This document shows positions 40,944 through 49,780 of a DNA stretch of 52,835 nt, one piece after another (positions within the stretch are counted from its first letter, which is position 1; each line of letters opens with the position of its first letter). Origin of the DNA: Planctomycetota bacterium (GTDB taxonomy: Bacteria; Planctomycetota; J058); contig JAHBXY010000050.1 of the NCBI GenBank assembly GCA_019636275.1, positions 1 to 52,835 of the forward strand, in the 5' to 3' direction. Made by a program: the position numbers and the translations under genes. A model generated the notes under the pieces. It saw only the letters and a list, made by a program, of their open reading frames with translations. It ran no database searches and was not told where the DNA came from.

Positions 40944-41318
40944 TCAGCCCGCCGCCCGCGCCCGGATCCACGCGACCACGGCCTCGACGCGCAGCGGCTT
41001 TGCCTGATAGGCCTCGACCTCGAGCAGGGCGGCGTTGCGCGTGGCGCTGGCGCTGGCCGACAAGACCATGACCGGGATCGCCGACAGCGCCGGGTCCTGG
41101 CGCTGCTGCGCGCGGAACTCCCAGCCGCTCATGACGGGCATCATCAGGTCGAGCAGGATCGCGTCCGGCGCCAGCCCCGCCCGCAGGCGCTCGAAGGCCT
41201 CGGCCCCGTGGCGCGCGGTGACGGCGTCGATGCCCTCGAGGGCCAGGACCTCGACCAGCGTGCTGCGCATCTCCTCGTCGTCGTCGACGAGGAGCACCAG
41301 CGGCCGCCGCGCGCTCAC
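40944..41318 (-). CDS. Single-domain response regulator
   Basis: This 124-aa receiver domain has VDDDEEMR, phospho-acceptor Asp in ILLDLMMPVMSGW (about Asp54), Ser in VLSASAS and Lys in YQAKPLR. There is no output domain. It overlaps the upstream hybrid kinase by GTGA and is the third gene of a kinase/hybrid/receiver block. Confidence 0.9.
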   Translation of the reverse strand: MSARRPLVLLVDDDEEMRSTLVEVLALEGIDAVTARHGAEAFERLRAGLAPDAILLDLMMPVMSGWEFRAQQRQDPALSAIPVMVLSASASATRNAALLEVEAYQAKPLRVEAVVAWIRARAAG

Positions 41319-42463
41319 GCGCCGCCTCCAGGGGGGTCGGCGGCCGCGGCGCGCGGGAGCGTCACCGTGAAGGTCGAGCCCTGCCCGGGGACGCTCGCCA
41401 GCTCGATCCCGCCGCCCATGGCCGTCACCAGCTCGCGCGCGATCCACAGCCCCAGGCCGAAGCCGGCGTGATGGCGCTCCGAGACGGCCCGCTCGAAGCG
41501 GCCGAAGATCCGCTCCTGGTCGGCCGGCGCGACGCCGATCCCGCGGTCCTCGACGCCGATCGTGACCGCGCCCGGGCCCGCGCTCAGCCGCACGTCGATC
41601 GGCCGGCCCGGGGCGAACTTGACCGCGTTCGAGAGGAGGCTCCGGATCACCTGCCCGAGCCGCCGGCGGTCCCAGCGCCCCTCGAGCGCAGCCGGCGCCT
41701 CCAGGCGCACCTCGCAGCCCTGGCGGCGCAGCTCCTCGCCCAGCGCGCCGACGGCCTCGCGGGTGACCGCCACCAGGTCGAGGGGCTCGGGCTCGAGCTC
41801 GAGCGCGCCCGCGCCGAGCTGGGCCATGTCGATCAGGTCCTCGATGATCGCCACGAGGCCGTCGACGAAGGTGCGCGCGCGGGCCACGCGCAAACGGACC
41901 GCCTCCGAGCGGCGCAGCTCCGGGATGCGGGCCAGCGCCTCGAGCTGCAGGACGAGCGAGTTGAGCGGGTTGCGCAGCTCGTGCGAGGCCGCCTGCAGGA
42001 ACGCGTCGCGCGCGTCGAGCGCCTGGCGCAGCGCCGCGACGAGGCGCTCGCGCTCGCGCTCGTCGGCGGCCTCCCGCCGGCGCGCGCGCGCGCGCGCGAG
42101 CGCCCCCTCGACCGCCCGCGCCAGCCCGAGGCCCGGGCGCGCGCTCTTGACCACGTAGTCGTCGGCGCCGGCCTTGAGCGCCGCGACCGCGACCTCCTCG
42201 CTGCCGCTGTCCGTGAACATGACGACCGGGCAGTCGCCCCACCCGGCCTTCACCGCGCGCACCACCGCGAGGCCGTCGGACCAGCGCAGCCGGTAGTCGG
42301 TGACGACCGCGTCGGGGGCGGGGCCGCCCAGGGCGGCCTCGAGGGCCTGCGGGTCGCCGACCTCCTGGACGATGGCCGTCGGGAGGTGGCGCAGGAGCTC
42401 GCGCGTGGCCAGGGCCCGGTCGGCCGGGGCGTCGTCGATGAGGAGCAGCGTCGGGCCGCTCAT
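41315..42463 (-). CDS. Response regulator-histidine kinase fusion (REC-HisKA-HATPase)
   Basis: This 382-aa soluble protein starts with a receiver (about 1-125: LIDDAPADR, VVTDYRLRWSDG, VVMFTDSGSEE, DDYVVKSA), a coiled linker, then HisKA with ASHELRNPLN (His about 166) and HATPase (LLSNAVKFA, EDRGIGVAP, GFGLGLWIA). It probably receives signals from the membrane kinase encoded just upstream (ATGA overlap) and passes them to the receiver protein downstream (GTGA overlap). The same order of genes occurs at 14039-17855. Confidence 0.9.
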   Translation of the reverse strand: MSGPTLLLIDDAPADRALATRELLRHLPTAIVQEVGDPQALEAALGGPAPDAVVTDYRLRWSDGLAVVRAVKAGWGDCPVVMFTDSGSEEVAVAALKAGADDYVVKSARPGLGLARAVEGALARARARRREAADERERERLVAALRQALDARDAFLQAASHELRNPLNSLVLQLEALARIPELRRSEAVRLRVARARTFVDGLVAIIEDLIDMAQLGAGALELEPEPLDLVAVTREAVGALGEELRRQGCEVRLEAPAALEGRWDRRRLGQVIRSLLSNAVKFAPGRPIDVRLSAGPGAVTIGVEDRGIGVAPADQERIFGRFERAVSERHHAGFGLGLWIARELVTAMGGGIELASVPGQGSTFTVTLPRAAAADPPGGGA

Positions 42464-44304
42464 GGCCGCGCTCCCTTGCCGGCCGGGTCGCCGCCGGCGA
42501 GCGGCCCGTCGGCGCCCGCCGCCGGCAGGTCGATCCAGAAGCGGCTCCCGCGCCCCGGCGCCGACTCCACGCCCGCCGCGCCCCCCATGCGCTCGACGCC
42601 CTTGCGCACGATCGCCAGCCCGATCCCGGTGCCCGGGAACTCGTCGTCGCCGTGCAGCCGCTCGAAGACCTCGAAGATGCGCCCCTGGTCCGCCAGCGAG
42701 ACGCCGATCCCCTCGTCCTCGACCCACAGGCGCCGCCGCCCGTCGTCGCGCCGCTCGGCGCGCACCCGCACGCGCGGCGCCGCCCCAGCGCGCGCGAACT
42801 TGAGCGCGTTCGAGAGCAGGTTCTGCACGACCCGCACCAGCGTCGGCCGGTGCGCCTGCGCGGCGCCCAGCTCGCCCCGGACCTCGACGCGCGCCCCACG
42901 GCGGGCCACCTCGGGCGCGAGCGGCTCGAGGGCCTCGGCGACGACCGACCCGAGGTCGACCGGCTGCGTCGGCGGCCGCTCGCGCGCCAGCCGCGCGTAA
43001 GCCAGGAGGTCGCCGATCAGCGCCTCCATGCGCTCGGCGGCCTGGACGATGTGCCGCGCGTAGCCTGCGCACTCGGGCGAGAGCGCCTGGCAGTCCTCGA
43101 GCAGCGCGGCGGCGAACCCGTGCAGGGCGCGCAGCGGGGCCCGCAGGTCGTGCGAGACGGTGTAGCCGAACGCCTCGAGCCCCTCGTTGGCCTCCTGCAG
43201 GGCGGCCGTGCGCTCGTCGACCCGGCGCTCCAGCTCCTCGGCGACCCGCCGCTGCTCGGTCACGTCGCGCGTGACCTTCACGAACCCGGTCAGCCGGCCG
43301 TCCTCGTCGCGCAGCGCCGCGAGCGAGACCAGCGCCCAGAACGTCGAGCCGTCCTTGCGCCGCCGCGGCGCCTCGGCCGCATAGCCCCCGGGGCCGGCCG
43401 CGGCGGCCAGCTCGCGCGCCAGGGCGACCGCCGCGCCCTCCTGGTCGACGTACAGGACGCTGAGCGGGCGGCCGACGACCTCGTCGGCCCGCCACCCGGT
43501 CGCCCGCTCGGCGCCCGGGTTCCAGCTCACGATCGTGCCGGCGGGGTCCACGACGAAGATGGCGTAGTCGCGCACGGCGTCGACGAGGTGGCGGAAGCGC
43601 TGCTCGCTCTCCGCGAGCGACTGCGCCCGCGCCTCGAGCGCGTCGATCGCCCGCCGGTAGACGCCCGCCAGGCGCGCGACCTGCAGCGACGTGACCCCGC
43701 CCAGCAGCACGCCCAGCCCGAGCGCGGCGCCGAGGGTCACGACGCGCGCCCGCCGGGCCCGCCCGTCGGCCGCGGCCGCGCGCGTCGCGCGCAGGCCCTC
43801 CTCGACGGAGATCATGGTCTCGGTCACCTCGCGCAGGCGGCTCAGCGCGGCGTGGCCCTCCTCGCGCACGAGGACCTCGACGTCGCCCGCCTCGCGCGCC
43901 AGGCGCAGGGCCGTCCGGTGGTAGCGGGCGTAGTCGTCGATGCTCCGGGCGAGGGCCCGCGCGCGCGCCACCTGCCGGGGGTTGTCGGCCACGAGGGCCG
44001 GCAGCGCGGCCGCGCGTGTGCGGAGGCTCGCCAGGCTCGACGCGGGCGCCAGGACCTCGTCCTCGCCGTGCAGATAGAACGCGCGCGCCCGCGCCTCGAG
44101 GTCCAGGAGGGCCGCGCGGACGTCGGTCACCTCCCCGATCACCGCGTTGGTGTGGTCGACCCATCCGCGGGCCGCGAGGAGGCCCTGGACCTCCGCCAGC
44201 ACGGCGAGCCCCAGGGCCGTGAGCAGCACGAACGGGAGCGCGGCCGAGCGCACCAGGGCGCGCCGGAACACGGGGCTCGTGAGGAGGGGAGGGGCGTCCT
44301 TCAT
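42460..44304 (-). CDS. CHASE3-PAS histidine kinase
   Basis: This 614-aa membrane kinase has an N-terminal transmembrane helix (about 20-42), an extracytoplasmic four-helix CHASE3-like sensor (about 45-185), a second helix (about 187-208), PAS (about 235-355, YAIFVVDPAGTIVSWNPGAER), a coiled coil, HisKA with VSHDLRAPL (His about 391) and HATPase (LLSNALKFA, GTGIGLAIV). The GTG/ATG spacing makes it the first gene of the three-gene phosphorelay. The signal bound by the CHASE3-like domain is unknown. Confidence 0.9.
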   Translation of the reverse strand: MKDAPPLLTSPVFRRALVRSAALPFVLLTALGLAVLAEVQGLLAARGWVDHTNAVIGEVTDVRAALLDLEARARAFYLHGEDEVLAPASSLASLRTRAAALPALVADNPRQVARARALARSIDDYARYHRTALRLAREAGDVEVLVREEGHAALSRLREVTETMISVEEGLRATRAAAADGRARRARVVTLGAALGLGVLLGGVTSLQVARLAGVYRRAIDALEARAQSLAESEQRFRHLVDAVRDYAIFVVDPAGTIVSWNPGAERATGWRADEVVGRPLSVLYVDQEGAAVALARELAAAAGPGGYAAEAPRRRKDGSTFWALVSLAALRDEDGRLTGFVKVTRDVTEQRRVAEELERRVDERTAALQEANEGLEAFGYTVSHDLRAPLRALHGFAAALLEDCQALSPECAGYARHIVQAAERMEALIGDLLAYARLARERPPTQPVDLGSVVAEALEPLAPEVARRGARVEVRGELGAAQAHRPTLVRVVQNLLSNALKFARAGAAPRVRVRAERRDDGRRRLWVEDEGIGVSLADQGRIFEVFERLHGDDEFPGTGIGLAIVRKGVERMGGAAGVESAPGRGSRFWIDLPAAGADGPLAGGDPAGKGARP

Positions 44305-44481
44305 GTCCCGGCCGGTACGCGAGCGAACCGCGCCCCAGCCCGGAGCCCGGCTCGAGAGGAGCGCCGGACGGGTCGCCCGTGGACGAGCCCGGGCGGCCGG
44401 GGGTCCCCGTGCTCGACGCCAACGCCGTCGTAAGCCTCCGGCGCGCGAGGCGCCGGCGACCCGGCGCGCGGCTCCCCGGAG

Positions 44482-44547
44482 GACGCCATGGCGTCGCCTC
44501 GGGCCGACGGCGTCGGCCGACGCCGCCCCGCGGGACGCGTGCGTCCC
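44482..44547. promoter_or_regulatory. Cluster of three perfect palindromes
   Basis: GACGCCATGGCGTC (44482-44495), GGCGTCGGCCGACGCC (44509-44524) and GGGACGCGTGCGTCCC (44532-44547) lie in a row between the response regulator stop and the CHASE3 kinase start. They could be operators or a terminator. The 264-bp gap (44305-44568) contains no gene. Confidence 0.5.
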
Positions 44548-44568
44548 GTCCGGCGCGGCGCGTGACCC

Positions 44569-45006
44569 TCAGGCGGCGCGCGGGGCGGCGTCCGGATCGA
44601 GGCCGCACACGCGGCGGATCGACCGCACCAGCCGCACCGCGTCGAGCGGCTTGGGGAGGAACAGCGCCGGGCCGTGCGCCAGCGCCTGGGCCACCCGCTC
44701 GCGCGGCGCGGCCGAGATGATCACGATCGGCATCGGGGCGAGCTGCGGCTCGACCCGCAGGCGGTCGAGGACCTGCCAGCCGTCGACCCGGGGCAGGACG
44801 AGGTCGAGGATGAGCGCCGCCGGCGCCGGCTCGCGCTCGAGGAACTCGAGCGCCGCGGCCCCGTCGGGAACTCCCACGGCGAGGACGTCGCCGTCGCTGA
44901 GGACGTGGCAGAGCACCTCGCGGAGCTCCGGCTGGTCCTCCACCACCAGGACGACGAGGGGCGGGGCGCCGTCGGGTCGCCCGCGCGGAGGGGTCAGAGG
45001 GGTCAA
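44569..45006 (-). CDS. Single-domain response regulator
   Basis: This 145-aa protein is a receiver domain (VVEDQPELREVL, ILDLVLPRVDGW, IIISAAP-type switch, FLPKPLD) with an 18-residue N-terminal tail. The start is uncertain: TTG at 45006 has GGAG eight nt upstream; a GTG about 30 nt earlier is an alternative. It lies upstream of the CHASE3 kinase gene in the same direction, separated by 264 bp. Confidence 0.8.
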   Translation of the reverse strand: MTPLTPPRGRPDGAPPLVVLVVEDQPELREVLCHVLSDGDVLAVGVPDGAAALEFLEREPAPAALILDLVLPRVDGWQVLDRLRVEPQLAPMPIVIISAAPRERVAQALAHGPALFLPKPLDAVRLVRSIRRVCGLDPDAAPRAA

Positions 45007-45184
45007 CGCTGGCGCTCCACACTCCGGAGGGGCCACCCCCAAGAACGCACGCCGGACGCCCGAGGCAAGCGGCGGGCCGAGGGCGAGCGGCCGGCGCAAC
45101 GGGCTCGGGGAGCGCGGCCGGCCGCCCTCGCGCCACGGGCGCCGGCGGGGAATCGGCCCGACGACGAGGCGTCGGCGCGGAGCC

Positions 45185-45802
45185 TCACGGGGCGGCGACG
45201 CCGATCACCCCGGCGCCGATGCGCGCGCCGGCGCCGCCCGTCGGCTGCGTGCGCAGGTCGTCGGGGTCCTCGTGGACGATCACCGCCCGCCCGAGCACGC
45301 CCCGCTCGCCCAGCTCGAGCCCCCGCACGGTGAGCGAGAGCCGGGCGACGCCCTCCCCGTCCGCGACCAGGTTGCCCAGGTCGCCCTCGTGGCGCTGCGC
45401 GTCGTGCGGCCCGCCGTGGTCCCGCCCCCGGGGGTCGAAGTGGCCTCCCGCGCTCGTGGCGTCGGGCGCGCGCAGGTCCCCGTACTCGTGGACATGGAAC
45501 CCGTGCGCCTGGTGGGGGCGCAGCCCCGTCACCTCGGCCGTGACGCGCACGCTCCCGGGCCCGACGCGCTCGAAGCGGACGATCCCGCGGCAGTCGTTGC
45601 CCGCCGTCGGTGAGATCACGCACACCAGCGACGTCACGGCGGGGGCGATGTCGTCCCCCGCCGACGCGGCGTGCGTCAGCGGCGCCGCCGAGGGGCCGCG
45701 ACCGTCCCGGACCACCGCCCGCGGCGAGGTCTTGCAGCCTTGCGCCGCCAGCAGGGCGGCGCCGGCCGCCGCGAGGAGCAGGGTCGTGTTCGTCGACGTC
45801 AC
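45185..45802 (-). CDS. sodC: Cu/Zn superoxide dismutase lipoprotein
   Basis: This 205-aa exported enzyme has a signal with a lipobox-like AAQGC. The Cu/Zn SOD domain (about 50-200) shows HGFHVHEYGD (copper His pair), GGHFDPRGRDHGGPHDAQRHEGDLG (bridging and zinc ligands spread along it) and VIVHEDPDDL (final copper His). It would dismute superoxide outside the cytoplasm. The GTG start gives the full signal peptide. It stands alone between a response regulator and a kinase gene. Confidence 0.93.
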   Translation of the reverse strand: MTSTNTTLLLAAAGAALLAAQGCKTSPRAVVRDGRGPSAAPLTHAASAGDDIAPAVTSLVCVISPTAGNDCRGIVRFERVGPGSVRVTAEVTGLRPHQAHGFHVHEYGDLRAPDATSAGGHFDPRGRDHGGPHDAQRHEGDLGNLVADGEGVARLSLTVRGLELGERGVLGRAVIVHEDPDDLRTQPTGGAGARIGAGVIGVAAP

Positions 45803-45856
45803 GCGTGCCTCCGCGCCCCCACGCGGCCCTCCCCGGGTGCGACGCGCGTACCGGGG

Positions 45857-47377
45857 TCACGGGCGCGGGGGCAGGGGCAGCGCCAGGTGGAACGTGCTCC
45901 CCTGCCCCTCACGGCTCTCGGCCCACACCCGCCCACCGTGCGCCTCGGCGATCCGGCGCACGATGTAGAGGCCCAGCCCCAGCCCCTCGACGCCCCTGGC
46001 GGTGCGAGCGCGGAAGCTCTTCTGGAACAGGCGCGGCAGCTCGTCGGGCGGGATCCCGACCCCGCGGTCCTCGACCGAGACGACCACCTCGCCGTCCTCC
46101 CGGTGCAGACGCACGCGCACCGGCGCATCGCCCGGCGAGTACTTGAGCGCGTTGGCGGTCAGGTTGGCGATCGCCCGCTCGATCCGCTCGGGGTCGACCA
46201 GGATGGGCGGCAGCTCGTCCTGGCGCTCGACGACGACCCGCGGGCGCGCCTCGGGGGTGACCGTGTGGTCGACGGCGTCGCTCACGACGGCCAGCAGGTC
46301 CACGCACGCCACGTCGAGGCGGGCGGCCTCCTCCGGGCTCGAGGCGGCCGAGAGCTCGTCGGTCATGGCGCCGATGCGCCGCGCGCCGCGCAGGATCTGC
46401 TCGGCCGCGCCGGCGAGGCCCTGCTCCCCGCGCGCGAGCAGCGTGCGCTGCAGGACCTCGGCGCGCAGGGCGATCGTGCCGATCGGGGTGCGCAGGTCGT
46501 GCGAGATGAGCGCCAGCGCCTCGTCGCGCTCCGCCTCGAGCCGCCGCAGGTCGGTGACGTCGCGGACGAGGATCATGGCCAGGCGCTCCCGCCCAGAGGC
46601 CCCGACCGCGCAGCCCGCGAACACGAGGTCGCGCCGGGGGCCGTCGTGCTGCACGTAGGCGAGCTCGAGCCCGGAGAAGCGCTCGCCGCGGAGGGCGCGG
46701 ATCAGCGGCCACTCCTCGAAGGGGAGCGGCGTCCCGTCGCGCCGGCGCATGTCGAAGCCGCGGAGGTCGTCGAGGCTCTGCATCCCCCAGCCCAGCGCCT
46801 CGCGCGCCACCCGGTTCACGAGGACGAGCCGCCCCTCGGCGTCGGCGACGACGACGGCCTCGGTCATCCCCTCGAGGAGCGCGTCGAACTTCTCGGCGTG
46901 CCGGGCCGCCTCCTCGGCCAGCCGCCGCCCCCGCTCGGTGGCCTCGCGCAGGCGCTCGTTCGCCTCGCGCAGGTCGCGCGCCGTCGCCTCGTCGCGCTGG
47001 CGACGCCCCACCTCCTCGGTGATGTCCCAGCAATGGACGACCAGGTCGGCGGGGCAGCCCTGGGCCGGGCAGGCGCTCCAGCGGAGCGCCACGAGGTCCC
47101 CCCCCGCGCGGCGGTGTTCGGTGACCACCACCTGCCGACCGCCGCGCCCGGCGAGCGCGCGGTCGAGCGCCTCCGTCAACGGGCCGGCGTCGCCGGCGAG
47201 GCAGTCGGGGAGGGCGCGCCCCAGCACCTCGGGGGGGCTGCCGAGCCCGCGCCCGAGGGCATCGACCAGGGCGCCGTTGGCGGCGAGCACGTCGTGCCGC
47301 GGGCCGCCGGTCAGGGCGATCCCCACGGGGGAGCGGTCGAACACGCAGCGGAGGAGGGCCCCGGGGTCGAGCGTCAC
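45857..47377 (-). CDS. PAS-PAS-HisKA sensor histidine kinase
   Basis: This 506-aa soluble kinase has a PAS domain (about 5-125, ending WDITEEVGRR), a long coiled coil (125-170), a second PAS (about 172-275, ending LVRDVTDLRR), HisKA with LISHDLRTPIG (His about 299) and HATPase (NLTANALKYS, EDRGVGIPP, GLGLGLYIV). The GTG start at 47377 has only a weak ribosome site. It is divergent from yjbQ across a 228-bp gap that contains an AT-rich patch. No partner response regulator is adjacent on this transcript. Confidence 0.88.
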   Translation of the reverse strand: MTLDPGALLRCVFDRSPVGIALTGGPRHDVLAANGALVDALGRGLGSPPEVLGRALPDCLAGDAGPLTEALDRALAGRGGRQVVVTEHRRAGGDLVALRWSACPAQGCPADLVVHCWDITEEVGRRQRDEATARDLREANERLREATERGRRLAEEAARHAEKFDALLEGMTEAVVVADAEGRLVLVNRVAREALGWGMQSLDDLRGFDMRRRDGTPLPFEEWPLIRALRGERFSGLELAYVQHDGPRRDLVFAGCAVGASGRERLAMILVRDVTDLRRLEAERDEALALISHDLRTPIGTIALRAEVLQRTLLARGEQGLAGAAEQILRGARRIGAMTDELSAASSPEEAARLDVACVDLLAVVSDAVDHTVTPEARPRVVVERQDELPPILVDPERIERAIANLTANALKYSPGDAPVRVRLHREDGEVVVSVEDRGVGIPPDELPRLFQKSFRARTARGVEGLGLGLYIVRRIAEAHGGRVWAESREGQGSTFHLALPLPPRP

Positions 47378-47470
47378 GCGCGCACCAGGGTGGACGGACC
47401 TGCGAGCATGGAGCGTCCTCGGCCGCCGGCGCGGCGACGGCGCGGAACGATGCCGCGCCGAGGGTCAGAT

Positions 47471-47486
47471 AGTTGTTCAGTTGTTT
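47471..47486. promoter_or_regulatory. AT-rich 8-bp direct repeat AGTTGTTC/AGTTGTTT
   Basis: Two tandem copies at 47471-47486 lie in a short AT-rich patch, conspicuous in this GC-rich window, between the divergent PAS kinase and yjbQ genes. They may be an operator or part of a promoter. Confidence 0.4.
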
Positions 47487-47592
47487 GAAACCTCACGATG
47501 GGACACCGGGCCGGCCCCGTCAAGCGCACGGGTCGTCTCCCCCCGCATGACGACGCTGGCACGACGCCCTCGCCGTAAGGGGGGGGCCCCGC

Positions 47593-47598
47593 TACCGT
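47593..47598 (+). promoter_or_regulatory. Candidate -10 box TACCGT
   Basis: TACCGT lies 7 nt before the yjbQ ATG, and no Shine-Dalgarno sequence is present; together they fit a leaderless mRNA. No -35 box is evident. Confidence 0.45.
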
Positions 47599-47605
47599 GG
47601 GGCCG

Positions 47606-48121
47606 ATGAGCAAGCCATCGAAGCAGGACTGGCTCCTCGACCCGCGCGGCTGCCCGGGCTTCGAGCGGCACGAGGTGGTCGCGCGGCGCGAGGTCGGCCC
47701 GCACGTCCACCACACCGAGCACTACCACGTGCGCATCCCCCGGCGCTGGGCGCTGGTGAACATCACGGACCGCGTGGAGGAGACCCTCGCGCGGTCGGGG
47801 GTCGACGACGGGCTGTGCTTCGTGAGCGCCATGCACATCACGGCCGGCGTCTACATCAACGACGCCGAAGGCGGCCTGCTCTCGGACATCGCCGCCTGGC
47901 TCGAGGGGCTGGCGCCGTTCGGGCCGGACTACCGCCACCACGGCACGGGCGAGGACAACGGCGACGCCCACCTCAAGTCGTTCCTCACCAACCACGCGCT
48001 CACGGCGCCGGTGACCCGGGGCAAGCTGGACCTGGGCCCCTGGCAGCAGGTGTTCTACGCCGAGTACGACGGCCAGCGGACGAAGCGGCTGCTGGTCAAG
48101 GTCGTCGGCCTGACCGCCTGA
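47606..48121 (+). CDS. yjbQ: YjbQ/UPF0047 family protein (secondary thiamine-phosphate synthase-like)
   Basis: This 171-aa cytosolic protein matches the YjbQ family along its whole length: HITAGVYINDAEGGLLSDI, the NGDAHLKSFLTNHALTAPV block (Asn, His and Lys are the conserved polar cluster) and GKLDLGPWQQVFYAEYDG. Some family members have weak thiamine-phosphate synthase activity; the physiological role remains uncertain. It has about 25 extra N-terminal residues relative to the shortest homologues. ATG at 47606 is preferred over GTG at 47597 because of the TACCGT box. Confidence 0.9.
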   Translation: MSKPSKQDWLLDPRGCPGFERHEVVARREVGPHVHHTEHYHVRIPRRWALVNITDRVEETLARSGVDDGLCFVSAMHITAGVYINDAEGGLLSDIAAWLEGLAPFGPDYRHHGTGEDNGDAHLKSFLTNHALTAPVTRGKLDLGPWQQVFYAEYDGQRTKRLLVKVVGLTA

Positions 48122-48173
48122 CAGGTTGCCCCGCCCCGCGCGGCGGCGTACCGTGACGCGCGAGGGAGGGGCC

Positions 48174-49144
48174 GTGCGCGCGCTCGTGTGGGACGGGGAG
48201 GCGTTGCGCCTCGAGGACCGGGCGCGGCCCCGACTCGCCGTGGGCCAGGCGCGGCTGCGCGTGCTCCTGGCCGGCGTGTGCTCGACCGACCTGCAGATCC
48301 TGCGCGGCTACATGGCCTTCCGCGGCGTGCCGGGGCACGAGGTCGTGGGCGTCGTCGAGGAGGGGCCGCCCGGCTTCGTCGGCCGGCGCGTCGTGGCCGA
48401 GATCAACTTCGCCTGCGGCGCCTGCCCGTCGTGCGCCGCCGGCCTCGGCCGCCACTGCCCGACACGCGACGTCATGGGGATCCTCCGCGCCGACGGCGCC
48501 TTCGCCGAGGAGGTCGTCGTGCCGGCCGCGAACCTGCACGTCGTCCCGGAGGGCGTCCCCGACGAGGAGGCCGTGTTCACGGAGCCGCTGGCGGCCGCCC
48601 TCGAGGTGCTGGAGCAGGTCCACGTGCGCCCCGGGGCCAGCGCCGTCGTGCTGGGCGACGGCAAGCTCGGCCTGCTCGTCGCCCTGGTCCTCCACGCGGC
48701 CGGGGCGCGCGTCACCTGCGTCGGCCGCCACGCGCGCAAGCTCGAGCACCTGCGCCGGGCGGGCGTCGCGGTCGTCACCGCGGACGTGGGGGCGGACATC
48801 GGGGCCGGGGCGCCGCCCGGCGAGCGGGTGACCTGGTCGTCGAGGCGACCGGCTCGGCCGCCGGCCTCGCGCGGGCCATGCAGCTCGTCCGCCCGCGGGG
48901 CACGCTCGTGCTCAAGAGCACCGTCGCGGACGCGCACCAGCTCTCGCTGGCGCCGCTGGTGATCGACGAGGTCACGCTCGTCGGCTCGCGCTGCGGCCCG
49001 TTCGCCCCGGCGGTGGCCGCGCTGGCGGGGCGGCGGGTGACCACCGCGCCGCTCGTCGACGCCGTGTACCCGCTGTCGGAGGGCGTCGAGGCCGTGGCCC
49101 ACGCGGGGCGCGCCGGCGCGCTCAAGGTCCTGCTGCGCCCCTGA
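48174..49144 (+). pseudogene. Zinc-dependent alcohol dehydrogenase (MDR family), frameshifted
   Basis: The first ~218 codons (GTG at 48174 after GGAGGGG) encode the catalytic domain, with GVCSTDLQI, GHEVVGVV, the structural-zinc Cys set NFACGACPSC...HC and a Rossmann loop VLGDGKLGLLVA. At about 48829 the frame breaks: this frame turns Arg/Ser-rich and stops at 48962, while the sequence DLVVEATGSAAG and the rest of the enzyme (to LKVLLRP at 49144) continue in another frame. One missing base between GTG and GAC would restore a 323-aa enzyme. It is either a young pseudogene or a sequencing error. The substrate is unknown. Confidence 0.85.
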
Positions 49145-49148
49145 TGAG

Positions 49149-49740
49149 GTGTGCTCGACGGCTGCGAAGGACGTGCCTGGCCGCGGCGGCACGCGCCTGG
49201 GCTCGAAGTATGCCGATACGTCGTCGCCCGCGCGCCTCGCCGCCGCGGCTCAGCCTCGTCGCCCTCGCCTCACGTGCCGCTCCGAACGAGGCTGGTCACC
49301 AGCGGAACGTGGTAGCGCCGATCTCTTCAGTGGCTCTCAGCTGAGTGGTGTGCGCGACGGTTGCGGCCGCGGAATGCTGGGCGGGGCGGCGCGCGCGCGG
49401 GCTAGAAGTATGCCGATACGACGTCGCCCGCGCGCGCGCCGCCTCGCCTCAGCCTCCGCGGCCTCGCCTCGCTCGCTGCTGCGATCGAAGGCTGGTCATG
49501 AGGACTCGCCGGCGAGCGTCCACTGCTTCACACGCTCTGAGCGCTGCGGGCGACGATGCTGGGCGGGACGGCCCGCGCGGGGGCGAGAAGCATGCCGATA
49601 CGACGTCGCCCGCGCGGGCTCTGCGGCCGCGGCTCAGCCTCGTCGCCCTCGCCTCGCTCGCTGCTGCGATCGAAGGCGGGTCACGAGGACTCGCCGGCGA
49701 GCGTCGATGGCTTCGTGCGCTCCGAGCGCAGGGCGCGCGC
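49149..49740 (+). repeat. Family A-related repeat, three tandem diverged units
   Basis: Three tandem ~190-bp units (about 49149, 49348 and 49530) start with relatives of GTGTGATCGACGGCTGCGG and carry a long GC stem (for example GCGCGCGCGGGC / GCCCGCGCGCGC around 49391-49440). In all three the loop contains GAAGTATGCCGATACG or a close variant, with an inner GTAT-GCCG-ATAC hairpin. Units two and three also share a conserved 3' part (GCTGCGATCGAAGG...GAGGACTCGCCGGCGAG). It fills almost all of a 636-bp gap; I see no gene. Confidence 0.8.
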
Positions 49741-49753
49741 GCGCCCGCCCGGG

Positions 49754-49759
49754 TAGGCT
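49754..49759 (+). promoter_or_regulatory. Candidate -10 box TAGGCT
   Basis: TAGGCT lies 21 nt before the GTG at 49781, just outside the tandem repeat, leaving room for the GGGGAGG ribosome site. Confidence 0.4.
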
Positions 49760-49780
49760 GAGCCGCCAGGGGAGGTGAAC

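Noticed and set aside
44305..44568. Small gene between the response regulator and the CHASE3 kinase
   Set aside because: Frames here are short and without ribosome site; the palindromes explain the sequence better.
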